Below, piece by piece: positions 13,000-14,320 of a stretch of DNA of 14,320 nt. The notes below the pieces were generated by a model, which did not search any database, was not told the origin of the DNA, and saw nothing but the letters and a program-made list of their open reading frames with translations. Made by a program: the position numbers and the translations under genes. The stretch's first letter is position 1. Each line of letters begins with the position of its first letter. The stretch covers positions 1 to 14,320 of the forward strand of contig VGRU01000074.1 in NCBI GenBank assembly GCA_016875255.1, given 5' to 3'. Source of the DNA: Deltaproteobacteria bacterium (GTDB taxonomy: Bacteria > Desulfobacterota > BSN033 > UBA1163).

Positions 13000-13962
13000 T
13001 CAGAACCTTTCCTCTTTTAAAAATTTTAGCAGTTTGATCAACTTCTGGTCCCGCTCTTTCAAAACATCTGCAATATTCTTCGAGGTATAGTCATAAAACC
13101 CTCTTCCTGACTTGACTCCGAAATATCCTTTCTTCACCAACTGGCTCAGGGTTTTAGGACTTCTCTCTTTTGAGACCAGATGGATGGACGGGTTTCTCTC
13201 AAAGGCGAGGGCCAGATCCAGTCCCGTATAATCATAGCGTTGAACCACTCCAACGACAGGGATTCTGATTCCGAGACTGCCCTTCACTGCCCTGTCGATC
13301 TCCTCCGCTGTGGCATATCCTCCATCCAGGAGGAAGAAGATCTCCCTTGCCATGGCCCTCTGAAGGCGATTGACAATATATCCAGGAATGAACTTCTTCA
13401 TCACGACCGGCGTCTTACCCAATTTCAGGAAGATTTCTTTCACTCTTTTGATTGTCACCTCGGATGTCTTAGGCCCCCTGACCAGATCGACCAGAGGGAT
13501 GAGGTGGGGCGGAGCATACCAGTGGCAGATCAACATCTTTTCGGGACGGATTTTTTTTGTCAGCCGAAAGATATTGAGATAGGAAGTATTGCTGGTGAAG
13601 ATCGTCCGCTCAGGGCAGAGGCGATTCAGGGTCTGAAAAAGTTCTTTCTTCGCTTTCGGATTTTCGGATATTGCCTCAACAACCAGGTCAGCCTTCTGCG
13701 CCACATCGAGGGAAGTGGAGGGATGGATTCGACCCAAAATCTTTGGAATCGATCTCGCCTCGATCATCTTCGCATTTTTCAGAGTCCGAAGATTGGCTTG
13801 AATCAGCTTGAGACTTTTTCCGAGAATGTCGTCATGAACATCCACCAGATCGACTTCATACCCGCCCTGTGCAAAAACAAGTCCAATCGAGTGGCCCACA
13901 ATCGAGTGGCCCATGGTCCCCGCACCGACAACCAACACCCTTCTGATCCGATCAATAGTCAT
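13000..13962 (-). CDS. 3-hydroxyacyl-CoA dehydrogenase, NAD-binding
   Basis: This 320-residue enzyme oxidises 3-hydroxyacyl-CoA to 3-ketoacyl-CoA with NAD+, as in beta-oxidation or related pathways. The Rossmann start is VLVVGAGTMGHSIVGHSIGL (9-28). GxGxxG is at 13-18, followed by a five-residue duplication (GHSIV/GHSIG) not expected in the family. Asp41 ends the second strand (DLVDV). VVEAISE is at 94-100, SNTSYL at 124-129 with the active-site Ser127 region, and His147 in CHWYAPPHLIPLVDLV. The usual glutamate partner 12 residues after the histidine is Asp159 here. The C-terminal domain has PGYIVNR (193-199) and the closing YFGVKSGRGFYDY (280-292). No Shine-Dalgarno site is visible before ATG 13962. 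The substrate is unknown; no other fatty-acid genes are adjacent apart from the thioesterase 5.5 kb away. Confidence 0.92.
   Translation of the reverse strand: MTIDRIRRVLVVGAGTMGHSIVGHSIGLVFAQGGYEVDLVDVHDDILGKSLKLIQANLRTLKNAKMIEARSIPKILGRIHPSTSLDVAQKADLVVEAISENPKAKKELFQTLNRLCPERTIFTSNTSYLNIFRLTKKIRPEKMLICHWYAPPHLIPLVDLVRGPKTSEVTIKRVKEIFLKLGKTPVVMKKFIPGYIVNRLQRAMAREIFFLLDGGYATAEEIDRAVKGSLGIRIPVVGVVQRYDYTGLDLALAFERNPSIHLVSKERSPKTLSQLVKKGYFGVKSGRGFYDYTSKNIADVLKERDQKLIKLLKFLKEERF
13884..13913 (-). repeat. 15-bp perfect tandem duplication in the dehydrogenase NAD-binding loop
   Basis: CAATCGAGTGGCCCA occurs twice head to tail (13884-13898 and 13899-13913) with no mismatch. It adds five residues in frame, giving GHSIV then GHSIG at residues 18-27, immediately after the last glycine of GxGxxG. 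Confidence 0.95.
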
Positions 13963-13967
13963 TACTT

Positions 13968-14096
13968 AGAAAATAAAAGTCTAACGGTAAAGGTAACGAT
14001 ACCCGTTTCGTTAATAAAAGGCTACGTTTATCGTAATTTAATTCTTTACACGTAACCGTAACCGGAAGTCGATGCGGGCCTCCTAACCCTAACCGT
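13968..14096. repeat. About 129-bp dispersed repeat, copy 2 (GGTAAC-rich family)
   Basis: This is the second copy of the element at 11935-12062, in the same orientation, with roughly 75-80% identity by eye. In both copies the AGAAAATAAA end points at the start codon of a minus-strand gene: 22 bases from the anti-sigma ATG, 5 bases from the dehydrogenase ATG. The upstream signals of the dehydrogenase gene must therefore lie within the element. Confidence 0.85.
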
Positions 14097-14320
14097 GACC
14101 TACGGACCATTTTCATGGTTCGTGAGTGGCCTAACGGCCATGTGCAATTACTTTCCCCATTATGTTTCTCTCAAATACTAACCAAAGATATCTGAAATAT
14201 CCCCTCACCCCCTCCTTCTCCCCTGGAGGGCATATGCGCTAACTTTGCTCTCCCCCCTCTTTCAAGGGAAGGAACTTACTTAACTCCTCCCCCTTCAGAG
14301 ACTGTGTCGTAATAAGGGAA
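14097..14320. other. Intergenic end of window without a gene
   Basis: No supported gene. There are short hairpins TGGCC-TAAC-GGCCA (about 14128-14141) and GATAT-CTGAA-ATATC (14187-14201). A long C-rich stretch (about 14201-14295) follows. At 14300-14312 comes GACTGTGTCGTAA, the left end of a second copy of the element at 12816-12966, cut off by the window edge. Confidence 0.65.

Noticed and set aside
14115..14195. 26-codon frame MVREWPNGHVQLL...
   Set aside because: Very short, no ribosome-binding site, and its start lies close to dispersed repeats; no evidence that it is translated.

Overview
The window reads as chromosomal DNA from a Gram-negative bacterium with an outer membrane. It has secreted TPR and BamE-like proteins, a lipobox lipoprotein, an NlpC/P60 wall hydrolase with LysM domains, and an ECF sigma/anti-sigma pair. 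The gene mix and the intergenic spaces full of short terminal-inverted-repeat elements suggest a deltaproteobacterial (Desulfobacterota-type) genome. That placement is inference; no rRNA or other phylogenetic marker is present.

Layout: (1) 1-1694, minus: a secreted TPR protein whose 3' end lies outside the window, with a 186-bp in-frame tandem duplication. (2) 1695-2047: a repeat-rich spacer. (3) 2048-3490, plus: a protein-L-isoaspartate methyltransferase with a lipoprotein signal, then an AT-rich gene for a secreted BamE-like protein. (4) 3673-4256, minus: a compact two-gene cassette with its own promoter and a TAATG stop/start overlap, made of a small DUF5618/HEPN-like helical protein and a 69-residue basic CxCxxCGNPR protein. 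(5) 4375-6754, minus: rarA and an inositol-monophosphatase family gene, separated by a 150-bp inverted-repeat element. (6) 7036-7455, plus: a hotdog thioesterase, which overlaps by 13 bp the end of a convergent amidohydrolase (7443-8285, minus). (7) 8591-10726, minus: a probable operon read as LysM-NlpC/P60 hydrolase, YciO-type Sua5/YrdC protein, then a flavin reductase broken by a one-base frameshift. (8) 10860-12709, minus: an ECF sigma factor followed by a zinc-finger membrane anti-sigma factor. The sigma gene has an upstream promoter of the form GGAACTT-N16-GTCTAT, so it probably regulates itself. (9) 13000-13962, minus: a 3-hydroxyacyl-CoA dehydrogenase with a five-residue duplication directly after its NAD-binding glycine loop.

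The genes do not form one pathway. They are mostly housekeeping functions: nucleotide-pool and RNA-modification type proteins, replication-fork maintenance, cell wall, envelope stress, and acyl-CoA metabolism. The most distinctive features are the many spacer repeats (at least five structurally different families), three independent tandem duplications of different age and scale (186 bp, 15 bp and 8-bp units), the methyltransferase predicted to lie outside the cytoplasm, and the uncharacterised two-gene cassette.
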